Assembly: GCF_002835805.1 (NCBI RefSeq)
Contig: NZ_PISE01000022.1
Span: 124,001 to 188,000 of the forward strand
Direction: 5' to 3'
Origin: Niallia nealsonii
Lineage (GTDB): Bacteria; Bacillota; Bacilli; Bacillales; Cytobacillaceae
DNA length: 64,000 nucleotides
Shown: positions 29,422 through 39,433 of the stretch, piece after piece
Numbering within the stretch: position 1 is the first letter of the stretch
Layout of the letters: each line of letters opens with the position of its first letter
Notes under the pieces: model-generated
Told to the model about the DNA's origin: nothing
The model's database searches: none
What the model saw: the letters and a program-made list of their open reading frames with translations, nothing else
Position numbers and translations under genes: made by a program

Positions 29422-30429
29422 ATGATTCGTAATATTCTATACAGCAAGTATGGTGTAGAAGTAGAGGAAGAGACAAGAATTGGAATATTTGAAGCATGTA
29501 TTCATAATGGGGAGTTATATACATTAGTTCCTATTGGAAATAAAAATAATGAAGAAATGGATGAATTAGAACAATTAGTTCAGCATTTAGTGGAAAGTGG
29601 CGATCGTCAAGTTAGTCATTTTTTGGCTACTAAAGAAGGAGAAACGCGTGTTGAAATGGAGGAACAAGCATTTTGTGTGCTTCAAAATAAACAATTATCT
29701 AGATTTACATCGAAACAATTAGGCAGAAAGCTTGGGAAATTTCACTATAGAGGAAGAAGCGTCCCTTTTAATGTAGAAAAAATTAGTCGTATTGGAAAAT
29801 GGAAAAATCTTTGGGAGAAGCGTCTTGATCAAATAGAAGGTTTTTGGAATAACATGTTGTACAAAGAGCCAGAAAGTGAATTTGATAGATTATTTCTAGA
29901 GTCGTTCCCCTATTATTTAGGGATAGCAGAAAATGCGCTGCAATACTTAGTAGACGCAGAATTAGATGAGGAGCCTGCTGCTGTAGATAGTGGGACCATT
30001 TGCCATAATCGTTTTATCAAAGAAACTTGGATGGGGGAGTATTATATTAAAAACCCTTTTGATTGGGTATTTGATCACTGTGGAAGAGATTTATCAGAAT
30101 GGTCTAGGGAACGATATTTCCGAAATATTAAAACATACCATAGAGATATAAGAAGTTTTTTCAGTGATTATCAAAGTGTTATGCCATTAAGTTCTTTTTC
30201 TTGGCGGTTAATTTATGCAAGACTGCTTTTCCCAATGCATTATATCGAATGCATTGAAAATTACTACTCTGCCGCCCATGAAGCAGACCGTTTATTTTTA
30301 GAGGATCGGTTAAAAAAATTTTTAAGCCAATCAAAGGATTCAGAACGCTTTTTAAGCCATTTTTTTGAAAATGTGGAAGTGCCGATGAAAAAAATGAAAC
30401 TGCCTTCTGTTAGCTGGCTTGCTACTTGA
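29422..30429 (+). CDS. yutH: Spore coat-associated protein YutH
   Basis: A 335-residue protein with a distant kinase/aminoglycoside phosphotransferase-like layout as in the CotS/YutH group: an N-terminal lobe (IGIFEACIHNGELYTLVPIG), LGRKLGKFHYRGR, then a helical lobe with CHNRFIKETWMGEYYIKNPFDWVFDHC, where a kinase would keep H-D-x-x-x-x-N. CHNRF lacks that catalytic aspartate, which suggests a structural rather than enzymatic role. The ATG 29422 follows GAGAGGAG; an earlier in-frame start at 29326 lacks a site. The neighbour yutG reads in the opposite direction. Confidence 0.85.
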   Translation: MIRNILYSKYGVEVEEETRIGIFEACIHNGELYTLVPIGNKNNEEMDELEQLVQHLVESGDRQVSHFLATKEGETRVEMEEQAFCVLQNKQLSRFTSKQLGRKLGKFHYRGRSVPFNVEKISRIGKWKNLWEKRLDQIEGFWNNMLYKEPESEFDRLFLESFPYYLGIAENALQYLVDAELDEEPAAVDSGTICHNRFIKETWMGEYYIKNPFDWVFDHCGRDLSEWSRERYFRNIKTYHRDIRSFFSDYQSVMPLSSFSWRLIYARLLFPMHYIECIENYYSAAHEADRLFLEDRLKKFLSQSKDSERFLSHFFENVEVPMKKMKLPSVSWLAT

Positions 30430-30456
30430 TGTTAAAACAATATGATATTTCTTACT

Positions 30457-30484
30457 AAGCTTTCACTTTAATGTGAAGGCTTTT
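30457..30484 (+). terminator. Terminator of yutH
   Basis: AAGCTTTCAC pairs with GTGAAGGCTT, with one mismatch, around TTTAAT, followed by TTTGTT. Confidence 0.75.
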
Positions 30485-30671
30485 GTTAATGAAGAAAAAA
30501 ACTAATCGCTATTTTATAAAAAATCATATTAATTAGAAAATTTGGGTTGAATAAACAAATCATTGTTTTATAATGTAGAAAAACAATGTTAACAATATAA
30601 CAAAATCTAAGTAATGCTAGGGAAAAAATGACGTGGTGAAAAAGATTTCAGAAGAATATGTCAATCACCTC

Positions 30672-30717
30672 TTGTCAAAAAAATAAACTAACACTATAAT
30701 GTCTACTATAGGTAGAC
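30672..30717 (+). promoter_or_regulatory. hom-thrCB promoter with palindromic operator-like site
   Basis: TTGTCA (30672-30677) and TATAAT (30695-30700) are spaced by exactly 17 nt, a near-consensus sigma-A promoter. The predicted start falls inside GTCTACTATAGGTAGAC (30701-30717), a 6-bp inverted repeat with a 5-nt spacer. A repressor bound there would block initiation. In B. subtilis this operon is under a threonine-responsive repressor (ThrR); linking this palindrome to such a protein is inference. Confidence 0.65.
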
Positions 30718-30757
30718 AATTGTTCGTTTATAAAGTACATCTTTAGGGGGAAAACAG

Positions 30758-32053
30758 ATGGAAGCAATATCAATAGGTTTACTTGGATTAGGTACAGTAG
30801 GAACAGGTGTTGTAAAAATTATTGAAAATCATCAAGATAAGATCATGCACCAAGTTGGCTGTCCAGTAAAAGTAAAAAAAGTTCTTGTGAAAAATGTAAA
30901 TAAAGAAAGAGATATTTCTATTACTAAAGAAATGCTGACAACGAATGCAGAGGATATTTTAAATGATCCTGATATAGATGTTGTAATTGAAGTAATGGGA
31001 GGCGTAGAAGAAACAAAGGACTATTTAACCAAAGCTCTTCAAAATAAAAAACATGTCGTTACAGCAAATAAAGACTTAATGGCGATTCATGGAGCAAAAC
31101 TTTTGCAGCAAGCCAGCCAAAATGGCTGCGACCTTTTTTATGAAGCAAGTGTTGCTGGGGGCATTCCGATTTTAAGAGGTCTTGTGGATGGATTAGCATC
31201 GGATCGCATTAATAAATTGATGGGAATTGTTAATGGAACAACTAACTTTATTTTAACAAAAATGAGCAAGCAGCAAAGAACATATAATGAGGTCTTAAAA
31301 GAAGCCCAGGAACTTGGCTTTGCTGAAAGTGATCCAACTTCTGATGTAGAAGGCTTGGATGCTGCCCGCAAAATGACGATTCTTGCAACGCTTGGTTTTT
31401 CCATGAACATTAGTCTAGAGGATGTAAAGGTTCAAGGAATATCGAAAGTAACAGAAGAAGATATTCGCTATGGCAGCCAGCTTGGCTATACGATGAAGTT
31501 AATTGGGGTAGCTCAACGGGATAATGAGAAGGTAGAAGTCAGTGTACAGCCGACCTTCTTAATTGATAGTCATCCACTTGCAGCAGTAAATGATGAGTTT
31601 AATGCTGTATATGTTTTTGGAGAAGCTGTGGGAGAAACAATGTTCTATGGACCAGGTGCAGGAAGTATGCCAACAGCAACTGCAGTCGTTTCTGACTTGG
31701 TAAATGTTTTAAAGAATATGAGGCTTGGCGTAAATGGAAAAAGTGCAGTGGCTCCCCAGTATAAAAAGAAATTAAAAGAAGCCAATGAGATTTTCTCTAA
31801 ATACTTCCTTCGTTTACAAGTAAAAGATGAGGTTGGGGTATTTGCTGAAATTACTTCCATTTTCTCACAACATGGTGTGAGTTTTGAGAAGATACTTCAA
31901 CTGCCTGTAAAAGAAAAAGGGCTAGCGGAAATCGTTTTAGTAACACATCATGCGTCACTAGCAGATTATGAAAATATATTAGTTGAATTAAGAGATTTGG
32001 AGACCGTCCAAACAGTAAAAAGTTCGTACCGTGTAGAAGGAGGCATAAAGTAG
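30758..32053 (+). CDS. hom: Homoserine dehydrogenase
   Basis: This NAD(P)-dependent enzyme makes homoserine from aspartate semialdehyde, the branch point to threonine and methionine. The N-terminal [13 protein letters not shown] is the Rossmann motif, and [12 protein letters not shown] and [14 protein letters not shown] hold the catalytic Lys/Glu region. About 75 residues at the C-terminus ([24 protein letters not shown], split) form an ACT domain for feedback control. The length is 431 residues. It opens the hom-thrC-thrB operon and its stop codon abuts the thrC start. Confidence 0.96.
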   Translation: MEAISIGLLGLGTVGTGVVKIIENHQDKIMHQVGCPVKVKKVLVKNVNKERDISITKEMLTTNAEDILNDPDIDVVIEVMGGVEETKDYLTKALQNKKHVVTANKDLMAIHGAKLLQQASQNGCDLFYEASVAGGIPILRGLVDGLASDRINKLMGIVNGTTNFILTKMSKQQRTYNEVLKEAQELGFAESDPTSDVEGLDAARKMTILATLGFSMNISLEDVKVQGISKVTEEDIRYGSQLGYTMKLIGVAQRDNEKVEVSVQPTFLIDSHPLAAVNDEFNAVYVFGEAVGETMFYGPGAGSMPTATAVVSDLVNVLKNMRLGVNGKSAVAPQYKKKLKEANEIFSKYFLRLQVKDEVGVFAEITSIFSQHGVSFEKILQLPVKEKGLAEIVLVTHHASLADYENILVELRDLETVQTVKSSYRVEGGIK

Positions 32054-33117
32054 TGAGATGGAAAGGTCTTCTAGAAGAATATAAAGAATTTTTGCCAGTA
32101 AATGAAGCAACACCACTGCTAACATTAAATGAGGGAAATACTCCTTTAATTAAATTAGATAAGCTTTCTGAAGAATGGGGAGTAGAATTATACGTTAAGA
32201 CAGAAGGAACAAATCCTACGGGCTCTTTTAAAGACAGAGGAATGGTTATGGCTGTTGCAAAGGCAAAGGAAGCAGGCAATAATACGGTTATTTGTGCATC
32301 AACTGGAAATACATCTGCAGCGGCAGCAGCATATGCAACACGTGCAGGCATGCGCTGTATCGTTGTAATACCTGAAGGCAAAATTGCTATGGGGAAATTG
32401 GCTCAGGCAGTAATGTATGGAGCGGAAATTATTTCAATTGAAGGAAATTTTGATCAAGCCTTGCAAATGGTTCGTACAATTAGTGAAACAGAACCTGTGG
32501 CTCTTGTTAACTCTGTAAACCCGTATCGTTTAGATGGTCAAAAAACAGCAGCGTTTGAAGTTTGTGATCAGCTTGGCGGGCAAGCGCCAGATATTTTAGC
32601 AATTCCAGTCGGAAATGCAGGAAATATTAGTGCTTACTGGAAAGGCTTTAAAGAATATCATGAAGCGAAGCAAACAGGTCTTCCGAAGATTCATGGTTTT
32701 GAAGCAGCTGGAGCAGCAGCAATTGTTCATAATAGAGTGTTTGAAAATCCAGAAACGATTGCAACGGCTATTCGTATCGGAAACCCAGCTAGCTGGCAAT
32801 TAGCTGTGCAGGCGCAAAAAGAATCAAATGGTATTATAGATGAAGTAACAGATGAAGAAATCATTGCAGCCTATCGTAAAATTGCTGCAACCGAAGGAGT
32901 ATTCGCTGAACCTGGTTCTTGTGCATCTATTGCAGGTGTTTATAAACATATTCAAAGCGGAAAAATCGCAAAAGGCAGCAAAATCGTTGCAATTTTAACA
33001 GGTAATGGACTAAAAGATCCAAATACGGCTATTGATGTAAGTCCTATTAAGCCAGTTCTTCTTCCAAATGATGAGGAAGCAGTTGCGGAACATATTAGAG
33101 GAGTAGTTCATATATGA
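32053..33117 (+). CDS. thrC: Threonine synthase
   Basis: This PLP enzyme turns phosphohomoserine into threonine. The PLP lysine lies in [11 protein letters not shown] (about residue 59), the phosphate-binding loop of the cofactor in [12 protein letters not shown], and [15 protein letters not shown] is the substrate-binding asparagine loop. The 354-residue length is that of the short class. The start is GTG 32053, 8 nt after GAAGGAGG and overlapping the hom stop by one base; it overlaps thrB by 4 bp. Confidence 0.96.
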   Translation: MRWKGLLEEYKEFLPVNEATPLLTLNEGNTPLIKLDKLSEEWGVELYVKTEGTNPTGSFKDRGMVMAVAKAKEAGNNTVICASTGNTSAAAAAYATRAGMRCIVVIPEGKIAMGKLAQAVMYGAEIISIEGNFDQALQMVRTISETEPVALVNSVNPYRLDGQKTAAFEVCDQLGGQAPDILAIPVGNAGNISAYWKGFKEYHEAKQTGLPKIHGFEAAGAAAIVHNRVFENPETIATAIRIGNPASWQLAVQAQKESNGIIDEVTDEEIIAAYRKIAATEGVFAEPGSCASIAGVYKHIQSGKIAKGSKIVAILTGNGLKDPNTAIDVSPIKPVLLPNDEEAVAEHIRGVVHI

Positions 33118-34040
33118 GTGAAAGTGATATGATTCAAATAAGGGTTCCAGCAAGTTCAGCTAATCTCGGTCCTGGTTTTGATAGTATCGGATTAGCTTTG
33201 GATCTATATTTAACACTAGATGTTATTCTTTCTGATAAATGGGAAGTAATTCCTATGAATAGGGAATTGGAAGAATTCCCTAAAGATGACACGAATTTTA
33301 TTGTAAAAACAGCAGCGGAAGTTGCAAAAAGATACAATAAAGAATTGACGCCATGCCAAATAAAAGTTTCAAGCAATATTCCATTGGCTAGAGGGCTCGG
33401 ATCAAGTGCTTCTGCCATAGTTGCAGGAATTGAACTTGCAGACTGTATATGTGATTTGAAATTATCTAAAAAGGAAAAATTTCATATAGCATCATTGATG
33501 GAAGGGCATCCAGATAATGTAGGAGCAAGTATTTTTGGTGGATTAATAATCGGGTGCCAATTAGATGAAGATATAGATGTAGAGGTCATCCATTCTATTG
33601 ATTTAGAACTGGTTGCAGTTGTTCCGAAAGAAGAATTGCTTACAAAATCTTCAAGAGGTGTTCTGCCTGAGGCAATGTCCTATTCTGAATCAGTTGCAGC
33701 AGGGGCAGTTTCTAATTTATTAGTTGCTGCACTTTTAACGGGAAATATGGAATTGGCGGGGAAAATGATGAAAAAGGATAAATATCATCAGCCGTATCGC
33801 AAAGGCTTAGTTCCCCACTTGCAAGTAATTGAAGACCATGCTCTTGATTTTGGAGCATATGGTGTCACTTTGAGCGGTGCTGGTCCTACGGTATTATGTT
33901 TTATTAAAAAAGGACAAACTTCTTCAGTAATCAATGGATTAAAAAACTTGCTGCCTAATATGGAGTATTTGCCAATTCATGTCGACTATAAAGGCAGTTA
34001 TGTAACTGGGAGTTTAGACACAGCTTTATTAAAAAAATAA
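33114..34040 (+). CDS. thrB: Homoserine kinase
   Basis: A GHMP-family kinase making phosphohomoserine for Thr[21 protein letters not shown] is the N-terminal substrate motif, [17 protein letters not shown] (about residues 90-106) is the ATP-binding GHMP loop, and [15 protein letters not shown] is the third motif. The length is 308 residues. The ATG overlaps the thrC stop, so translation is probably coupled. Confidence 0.96.
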   Translation: MSESDMIQIRVPASSANLGPGFDSIGLALDLYLTLDVILSDKWEVIPMNRELEEFPKDDTNFIVKTAAEVAKRYNKELTPCQIKVSSNIPLARGLGSSASAIVAGIELADCICDLKLSKKEKFHIASLMEGHPDNVGASIFGGLIIGCQLDEDIDVEVIHSIDLELVAVVPKEELLTKSSRGVLPEAMSYSESVAAGAVSNLLVAALLTGNMELAGKMMKKDKYHQPYRKGLVPHLQVIEDHALDFGAYGVTLSGAGPTVLCFIKKGQTSSVINGLKNLLPNMEYLPIHVDYKGSYVTGSLDTALLKK

Positions 34041-34044
34041 GTGG

Positions 34045-34094
34045 AAATTCTTGTTCTTTGACTGCTTTTTAGTCTTTGGAGCAAGAATTTTTTT
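34045..34094 (+). terminator. Terminator of hom-thrCB
   Basis: AAATTCTTG (34045-34053) pairs with CAAGAATTT (34082-34090), enclosing a second short stem (GACT with AGTC), followed by a T run. Confidence 0.85.
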
Positions 34095-34130
34095 GAAACA
34101 GGAAAGTTTTCTGTTTTATATTATGCAGAA

Positions 34131-34207
34131 AAAAAGAAGACACCATCAAATTGAGTCATCGCTAGTTTAAATTTTACAAGCAATGACTTTTTGCTGGTGT
34201 CTCTTTT
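34131..34207. terminator. Long double-stem hairpin, probable terminator of yutI
   Basis: AGACACCA (34138-34145) pairs with TGGTGTCT (34195-34202), and GTCATCGC pairs imperfectly with GCAATGAC inside. Read on the minus strand, the A tract at 34126-34135 becomes a T run, so it can end the yutI transcript. It may also stop leftover reading from thrB. Confidence 0.7.
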
Positions 34208-34219
34208 ATTGGATTTGGT

Positions 34220-34456
34220 TTAGAATACTTGTTCTACTTCCATAACTCCAGGAACTTCTTCTAGTAATGCACGTTCTATACCAGCTTTTAAAGTGATAGT
34301 AGAACTTGGGCAAGAGCCACAAGCGCCTAATAAACGTAATTTAACAATACCATCTTCCACGTCTACTAATTCGCAGTCTCCACCATCTCTTAAAAGGAAT
34401 GGGCGCAATTTATCTAATACTTCCTGAACTTGTTCTTTCATTTCTAATTCTGCCAT
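34220..34456 (-). CDS. yutI: NifU-like Fe-S scaffold protein YutI
   Basis: A 78-residue NifU C-terminal-type protein with the cluster-binding CGSCPSS motif (about residues 46-52) and [20 protein letters not shown]. Such Nfu proteins carry or deliver Fe-S clusters, alongside the SufBCD system encoded elsewhere in this window. The ATG follows AAAGGAG. It stands near the A-type carrier gene yutM, which is about 3.5 kb away. Confidence 0.92.
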   Translation of the reverse strand: MAELEMKEQVQEVLDKLRPFLLRDGGDCELVDVEDGIVKLRLLGACGSCPSSTITLKAGIERALLEEVPGVMEVEQVF

Positions 34457-34602
34457 ATATATCGACTCCTTTCCTATTCTTTATTATAATCACAATAAGA
34501 TAAAAAATCTATTATAGAAGTAGTAAATCATCTAAACAATAAATGGTACTTATTAAGCTAGAAGAATGTAACTAGAAACATATAAGCAAGGGAGCGATAA
34601 GC

Positions 34603-34926
34603 ATGATAAAAGAAGTAGAAGTTAGCATATATGGGGCAGAACAAATTTGTGCAAGCTGTGTGAATTTACCATCATCAAAAGATACGTATGAATGGCTGCA
34701 AGCAGCAATTGGCAGAAAGTTTCCTGATCAAAAATTTAGTATTCATTATTATGATATTTTTCATCCTCCTGTAGACGAAGAAAAAAATGCTTTTTGCAAA
34801 AAAATTATTGAAGAAGATTTGTTTTATCCAATTGTGGTGATTGAAGGTGAAATTATTGGAGAAGGCAATCCTCGTTTGAAAACAATTTATGCGGAATTTG
34901 AAAAATATGGTTATGTAAGTATGTGA
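34603..34926 (+). CDS. yuzD: DUF1462 family protein YuzD
   Basis: A 107-residue thioredoxin-fold-like protein. IYGAEQICASCVNLPSS holds a CxxC pair (about residues 16-19), followed by FSIHYYDIFHP, and PIVVIEGEIIGEGNPRLKTI near the C-terminus, the usual DUF1462 layout. No reaction is known to me; the CxxC suggests a redox or metal role. It is divergent from yutI. GGGAGCG lies upstream of the ATG. Confidence 0.87.
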   Translation: MIKEVEVSIYGAEQICASCVNLPSSKDTYEWLQAAIGRKFPDQKFSIHYYDIFHPPVDEEKNAFCKKIIEEDLFYPIVVIEGEIIGEGNPRLKTIYAEFEKYGYVSM

Positions 34927-34930
34927 AAAA

Positions 34931-34960
34931 GAAGAGGCTGTTTAGCCATCAGCCTCTTTT
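34931..34960. terminator. Terminator between yuzD and yutJ
   Basis: GAGGCTG (34934-34940) pairs with CAGCCTC (34950-34956), with A- and T-rich flanks on the two sides, so it can serve both convergent genes. Confidence 0.82.
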
Positions 34961-34962
34961 AA

Positions 34963-36042
34963 CTAAAATCTAAATATTTTTTTCTTTTTTGTTTTATCCT
35001 TCCAAAGTACCCCCAATTTAATGAGACGGGGCACCCTTCCGGTTAATGGGGTATTGGCAACTAATCCAAACCCATGTTTGCTGCCTAATGAGCCTAAAAT
35101 TCCTTTTAATTTTATTTCTGGCATTTTTTCAGGCAATTTCTCTCCTTTCCAACGGGCAATTAATACGGTTGCAATTTGCTCGGCCTGTCCCTCGGCAAGT
35201 TGTGCACTTTGTGGTTTGTTTAAACTAGCACAATCTCCAACAACAAAAACATGCTCATTATTTGGCAGATGATGATATTTGGTCAAGATAACACGACCTT
35301 TATCATCTTTTTCTACTTGGATGTTTTGCACCACTTTATTTGGTTTTACTCCCGCTGTCCAAACAATACAATCAAAATGCTCTCCCTCTCCATGATTGTA
35401 GACGGTATTTTCTTTAATCTCTGTTATCTTGCTGCAACGAATAATCTTTACTTGATGTGTTTCAAACCATTTTTCCACATATTTGCTGACGCGAGGTGGA
35501 TAGGAAGACAGAATATTTTTTCCTCTGTCAAAAAGTGTTATGTGTAAATCAGATCTGCTTTCTTGCAGCTCTGAAGCTAATTCTACTCCACTTAAACCAG
35601 CACCAATAATCGCAACCTTAGATTTTGGAAGCAGCTGGTTTAGTTCTTGATGAGTTTGTCGCGATTTTTCAATAGATTGAATGCTATGTGTGGATGTATC
35701 CGCACCTGCAACATTGTGGTAATTATCTTCACAGCCAAGGCCGATAATTAAATCATCATATAAAATAGTACCTTTATTCTTCAATAAAATTTCATTCTGC
35801 TGCAAATCAATTTTATCGACTTCTCCTTCAATAAAGGATACTTGGGGATGCTCAGGAAACGGAATGCGGATATGATTATCTGATACAGTCCCTGCAGCTA
35901 AGGCATAGTATTCCGTTTTTAGAAAATGATATGGCGTTCTATCAATAAGTGTTATTAAAATATTGTATGGCAAATGAGGAATAATGCTAGTAAGAAGCTT
36001 CATTCCACCATAGCCACCTCCAAGAATAACAAGATTTTTCAT
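34963..36042 (-). CDS. yutJ: NADH dehydrogenase-like flavoprotein YutJ
   Basis: A 359-residue type II NADH dehydrogenase-like protein. FAD-binding is shown by LVILGGGYGGMKLL at the N-terminus, NAD(P) binding by VAIIGAGLSGVELASEL (about residues 145-161), and HVFVVGDCASL is the second FAD motif. DCIVWTAGVKPNK is also typical. There is no clear membrane helix. It may pass electrons to quinone, but the family also contains members with other partners. The ATG follows AAAGGGGAC. Confidence 0.88.
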   Translation of the reverse strand: MKNLVILGGGYGGMKLLTSIIPHLPYNILITLIDRTPYHFLKTEYYALAAGTVSDNHIRIPFPEHPQVSFIEGEVDKIDLQQNEILLKNKGTILYDDLIIGLGCEDNYHNVAGADTSTHSIQSIEKSRQTHQELNQLLPKSKVAIIGAGLSGVELASELQESRSDLHITLFDRGKNILSSYPPRVSKYVEKWFETHQVKIIRCSKITEIKENTVYNHGEGEHFDCIVWTAGVKPNKVVQNIQVEKDDKGRVILTKYHHLPNNEHVFVVGDCASLNKPQSAQLAEGQAEQIATVLIARWKGEKLPEKMPEIKLKGILGSLGSKHGFGLVANTPLTGRVPRLIKLGVLWKDKTKKKKIFRF

Positions 36043-36163
36043 ACAACGTCCCCTTTAAAAGTAAATGGTTGCGAAACTTATTTGGTAATAATTTATTATT
36101 CCATTTATGGAGTTTACAAATTTTTAAATAGGTTTTATATACTTAATCGTTCATAAAGAAGTT

Positions 36164-36336
36164 GAATGGAGCGGAAATCAATTGCTCTTTTTTTGATTAA
36201 ATAGGAACAAAGTTTACGAAACCAGCCTAAATAAATAAAGTGCACCCAACAATCGTGCTTGTATGAAGCAAATTTTGCTACCTAGATTTTTTCTTCGGAC
36301 CTTTTATGCTCTTTTAGGTAAGGGTCTTACTGCCTG
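36164..36336. repeat. Truncated MITE end and diverged second repeat
   Basis: The 419 bp between yutJ and yuzB contain 36164-36228 (ends AAAGTTTACGAAACCAGCCT), which is the inverted left end of the MITE family with the rest missing, including the GGAGCGGAAATCAA segment. It is followed by 36278-36336, the counterpart of 5973-6026 (ctacctagatttttt at its start, gcctg at its end). Confidence 0.55.
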
Positions 36337-36461
36337 TTTACTAGAGAGAAAAGGTGAAAACTTTGTCCTTATATAACAGTATATTAACGGGTAGAGCAAC
36401 TTTATTCTTGATTATTAAAATGAAAAAAGATACGATATGTTGTATTAAAGAGGTGAGAAAC

Positions 36462-36704
36462 TTGTTTAAACCAATTATAGAATTTTGCCTTAGTAACCTT
36501 TCTTCTGGATCACAAGCAGCTAAAGAGGTTTTAGAAAGCGATGAAAATCTAGATGTATTGGATTATGGCTGCTTAGGATTATGCGGGCAATGTGGCGAAT
36601 CCTTATTTGCATTAGTGAATGGGGAAGTAGTGACAGGGGAAACTACGGAAGAATTAGTTAAAAATGTTTATACATTTATAGAAGAAGATCCTTTTTTTAA
36701 ATAA
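36462..36704 (+). CDS. yuzB: DUF1450 family protein YuzB
   Basis: An 80-residue protein with four cysteines: [10 protein letters not shown] at the N-terminus and [22 protein letters not shown] (split, about residues 34-55). The CxxCxxC arrangement suggests a metal or Fe-S site. YuzB has no established function. I start at TTG 36462 after AAAGAGGTGAG, which gives the expected N-terminus; the longer frame from 36354 runs through repeat debris. Confidence 0.85.
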   Translation: MFKPIIEFCLSNLSSGSQAAKEVLESDENLDVLDYGCLGLCGQCGESLFALVNGEVVTGETTEELVKNVYTFIEEDPFFK

Positions 36705-36779
36705 AAGAAATTGGCCAAAAAGAAAAGATCTATTAAAATTTAATAATCAAAATGTTGGTATAACAGCATTTTTGAACAT

Positions 36780-36829
36780 AAAAAGGGGTATGCAATAGTT
36801 AGGAAATTAACTTATTGGATCCCCTTTTT
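36780..36829 (-). terminator. Hairpin terminator between yuzB and the DUF2225 gene
   Basis: AAAAAGGGG (36779-36787) pairs with CCCCTTTTT (36821-36829), with an inner pairing of CAATAGTT (36793-36800) with the AACTTATTG segment. It lies between convergent genes and can serve both. Confidence 0.75.
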
Positions 36830-36864
36830 GGTTTTTACCAGATGTAAGCTTCATTTTATGTAGA

Positions 36865-37548
36865 TCATGTCTGGTGAAATTCCTTGATTCTACTCCAGCC
36901 TTCTTTGGCTAAATGAATGATATTAGGTTCAATAGTGTTAGTTTGCTGCTCAATAACGAGAGAAAAGTATTTTATTGCTTTGGAGATTTGTCCAGTTCTT
37001 CTAGCTAGTTCTCCTATTAAATACATCGTTTTTAATTCAGAGACTATTGTTCCTTTATAGTCTCCTGTCATATAAGAAGCTTCATATTCTTGCAGGGCAA
37101 GAAGAAGGAATCGATTCTCTTGATTCTTCTCAAGAATGGAGCGGTAGATCCATGCCAATCTAATATATAAGCCCCCAATCAAAACATGTTTTTCTTCTCG
37201 CAAAGTCGCACAATAGGTCGCTAATTTATAAGATGTAATGGCATCACTGAGAGAGCGCTTGCTGCCAAAAGAACGAGGTGTCCACTGGTTGCATACTTTT
37301 TCAATTAAAAGCATTTTTTCATTAAACGAAAATTTAGGAGTGGATTCTTCATGAAAGGAAAATCCGCAAGCTGGACAAATATGTACATAATAAAACAATG
37401 GATTATTACTATCAGCATATGTAGGAGAAAAATCTGAATCAAGGTTTAACACTTTAACAAACTTTATGCGGATTTTTTTTGTTGTAAAATCAGTGCCACA
37501 TAATAAACATGTACATTGCTTATCATAAAGTGGTTCTATACTAGTCAT
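36865..37548 (-). CDS. DUF2225 family protein
   Basis: A 227-residue protein with two zinc-ribbon-like cysteine pairs near the N-terminus: CTCLLCGTDF and HICPACGFSFHEE. The rest is helical and looks like TPR-type repeats (AWIYRSILEKNQENRFLLLALQEYEASY, split, then YLIGELARRTGQISKAIKYFS). No enzymatic motif is visible. The start is one of two tandem ATG codons; 37548 has the better spacing to GGAAGG. Confidence 0.82.
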   Translation of the reverse strand: MTSIEPLYDKQCTCLLCGTDFTTKKIRIKFVKVLNLDSDFSPTYADSNNPLFYYVHICPACGFSFHEESTPKFSFNEKMLLIEKVCNQWTPRSFGSKRSLSDAITSYKLATYCATLREEKHVLIGGLYIRLAWIYRSILEKNQENRFLLLALQEYEASYMTGDYKGTIVSELKTMYLIGELARRTGQISKAIKYFSLVIEQQTNTIEPNIIHLAKEGWSRIKEFHQT

Positions 37549-37831
37549 CATCGCACCTTCCTGAAAATAGGGAATATAGTTCAAAATGATTATACACGAA
37601 ATAGTACTATTATACTTATTTGTTTTGATGATTTATAAAAAAAATTTACATAATAAAATATGGATTTGATTGCTAAGAACGATAGGGATAAAAGAGATTA
37701 TTTGCTGCCTAAGGTTTCCTTTCGAGTGAAGATAGGAAGAATATCAGAATTTCCCAAAAACGATTCAGTTGAGTAGTTATGTTTAGCAGTATATACTAAA
37801 GAAAAGATAAATAAGGGAGGAATATATTAAT

Positions 37832-38197
37832 ATGTCAGAAGAAATTGTTATTTTAACAGAAGCGGCTGCTTTACAAATAAAAGAAATGATGAAAGAAAGT
37901 GAAGAAGATGCAGCATTCTTAAGAGTTGCTGTAAGAGGTGGCGGATGCAGCGGATTATCTTATGGAATGGGTTTTGCAGCAGAAAGGGAAGAAAAAGATA
38001 TGCTATCCGAACAATTTGGAATCCAGTTAATTGTAGACCAAAATGATTCAGCTATTTTAAAAGGAACAAAAATTGACTACAAACAATCCATGATGGGCGG
38101 CGGATTTACCATCGACAATCCAAATGCAATTGCTTCATGCGGATGCGGTTCATCGTTCAGAACGGCGAAGAATGCTGGAAGCCCTGAGGAATGCTAA
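37832..38197 (+). CDS. yutM: A-type iron-sulfur carrier protein (YutM / IscA family)
   Basis: A 121-residue HesB/IscA-type carrier with the three conserved cysteines: VRGGGCSGLSYGMGF (about residue 36) and SCGCGSSFRT (about residues 107-109). It passes Fe-S clusters to target proteins. The last 40 residues lie inside the 119-bp repeat found again at 46040-46158. The copy here keeps the CGCG motif and an intact stop, so the gene is whole after integration of the element. GGGAGG lies upstream. Confidence 0.94.
   Translation: MSEEIVILTEAAALQIKEMMKESEEDAAFLRVAVRGGGCSGLSYGMGFAAEREEKDMLSEQFGIQLIVDQNDSAILKGTKIDYKQSMMGGGFTIDNPNAIASCGCGSSFRTAKNAGSPEEC
38077..38195 (+). repeat. attL-like direct repeat (left junction), 3' end of yutM
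   Basis: These 119 bp match 46040-46158 with a single mismatch (GCGG here, GCAG there, near 38148). The match starts at CTACAAACAATCC and ends at GAGGAATGCT. Immediately beyond, the two loci differ completely. The pair bounds the integrated element. Confidence 0.9.
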
Positions 38198-38371
38198 AAA
38201 TTGTTGAATGAAGAATTGTGTTACAGGGATTGTGAATTACAGGGGAAACTTGAGTGTACACAATCTAGAAAATGTGTATTAACAACCCCAGTTATGCTAA
38301 ATCAGGGTTGTGGATTACAAGTCTTCTCGATTAGTTAATGTCAAAAACATAACTATCGAGGAGGCTTTTTT

Positions 38372-39397
38372 ATGTCTTTAAACAAGCGAGTTAGGAAGAA
38401 ACCAGTAGGGAAAATGGCTAATCAAAAGGAATATCCAAAATTAACAATGGAACAGGCAATTGACCTAGTTGTAGCAGGGAAAAGTGCAGAAGGATTGAGA
38501 CAGAGAACACTAAAGGACTATAAAAAGGATTGGAACTATTTTGTTACTTGGCTTCACAAAAACTATGAGATTGAAATAGTAGACGAATTATCCCCACAAA
38601 TTTTTCGGGATTATATTAACTATTTGAAATATGATGCACCAAAATATGATGGGCATAAATATATCAAGAGCGAACAGGGGATAGGTTTGTCTGATACAAC
38701 CATTAATATTCGTTTGCGAGTATATAGAGCAATGTTTAATTATTTGGAGCGAGAGGATTTAATCGAAATAAATCCAATGGCAAACGTGAAGCAACTGCGA
38801 CAGGACATTGACCTTACCAACTGTTTTACAAACGAAGAGGTAAAAGAGGTACTTAGACAGCCAAACCAAAGAGATTATGTTGCGATGATATTATTGCTGG
38901 ATAGTGGCATTAGAGCAAATGAGCTATTAAGTTTACGCACAGGGGATGTTGATTTTCAAACAAGGTTTATTACGCTTGCAGGAGACAAGAATAAAAACCG
39001 CAGACCACGGATTGTTCCAATATCTGCACATACAGTGAAGTTGCTATTGCAGTTAATCAATGAAAATAAAAAGCATTTTTCTACAGACAGGATTTTTCTT
39101 TCATCATATGGAGAGCCATTGGGACAGAATCATTTTAATAAACGTTTAAAGTATTACGCTGAAAAGGCTGGTATTAAGGATAAGAAAGTTACTGCGCATG
39201 TTTATAGACATACTTGGGCAAAGAATATGACGCTAAATGGATGTGATGCTTTTACTTTGCAGAAGATGGGTGGATGGTCTGATATTCGAACCATGAGGCG
39301 GTATATTCAGATGGATACAGAGGATTTGAGGAAAAGCCATGATACTTTTTCACCAGTGATGAATTTAGTAAGAAGGAAAAAAATAATAACAGAGTAA
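38372..39397 (+). CDS. Tyrosine recombinase (integrase)
   Basis: A 341-residue integrase with an N-terminal SAM-like core-binding domain (TLKDYKKDWNYFVTWLHK to about residue 130) and a catalytic domain. The catalytic residues are visible: Arg in LLDSGIRANELLSLR, a Lys in GDKNKNRRPRIVPI, HVYRHTWA (His-x-x-Arg), GGWSDIRTMRRYIQMD (Trp in the second His position, then the Tyr nucleophile in RRYIQ). It is 174 bp from the left junction, as expected for the enzyme that integrates the element into yutM. GAGGAGG precedes the ATG. Confidence 0.92.
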   Translation: MSLNKRVRKKPVGKMANQKEYPKLTMEQAIDLVVAGKSAEGLRQRTLKDYKKDWNYFVTWLHKNYEIEIVDELSPQIFRDYINYLKYDAPKYDGHKYIKSEQGIGLSDTTINIRLRVYRAMFNYLEREDLIEINPMANVKQLRQDIDLTNCFTNEEVKEVLRQPNQRDYVAMILLLDSGIRANELLSLRTGDVDFQTRFITLAGDKNKNRRPRIVPISAHTVKLLLQLINENKKHFSTDRIFLSSYGEPLGQNHFNKRLKYYAEKAGIKDKKVTAHVYRHTWAKNMTLNGCDAFTLQKMGGWSDIRTMRRYIQMDTEDLRKSHDTFSPVMNLVRRKKIITE

Positions 39398-39433
39398 GAA
39401 AACGTTCATTTTCTACAGTTACTAAGGCTGGCG

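Noticed and set aside
38077-38197. tRNA gene as attachment site
   Set aside because: The junction repeat is coding sequence of yutM; no tRNA-like cloverleaf is present.
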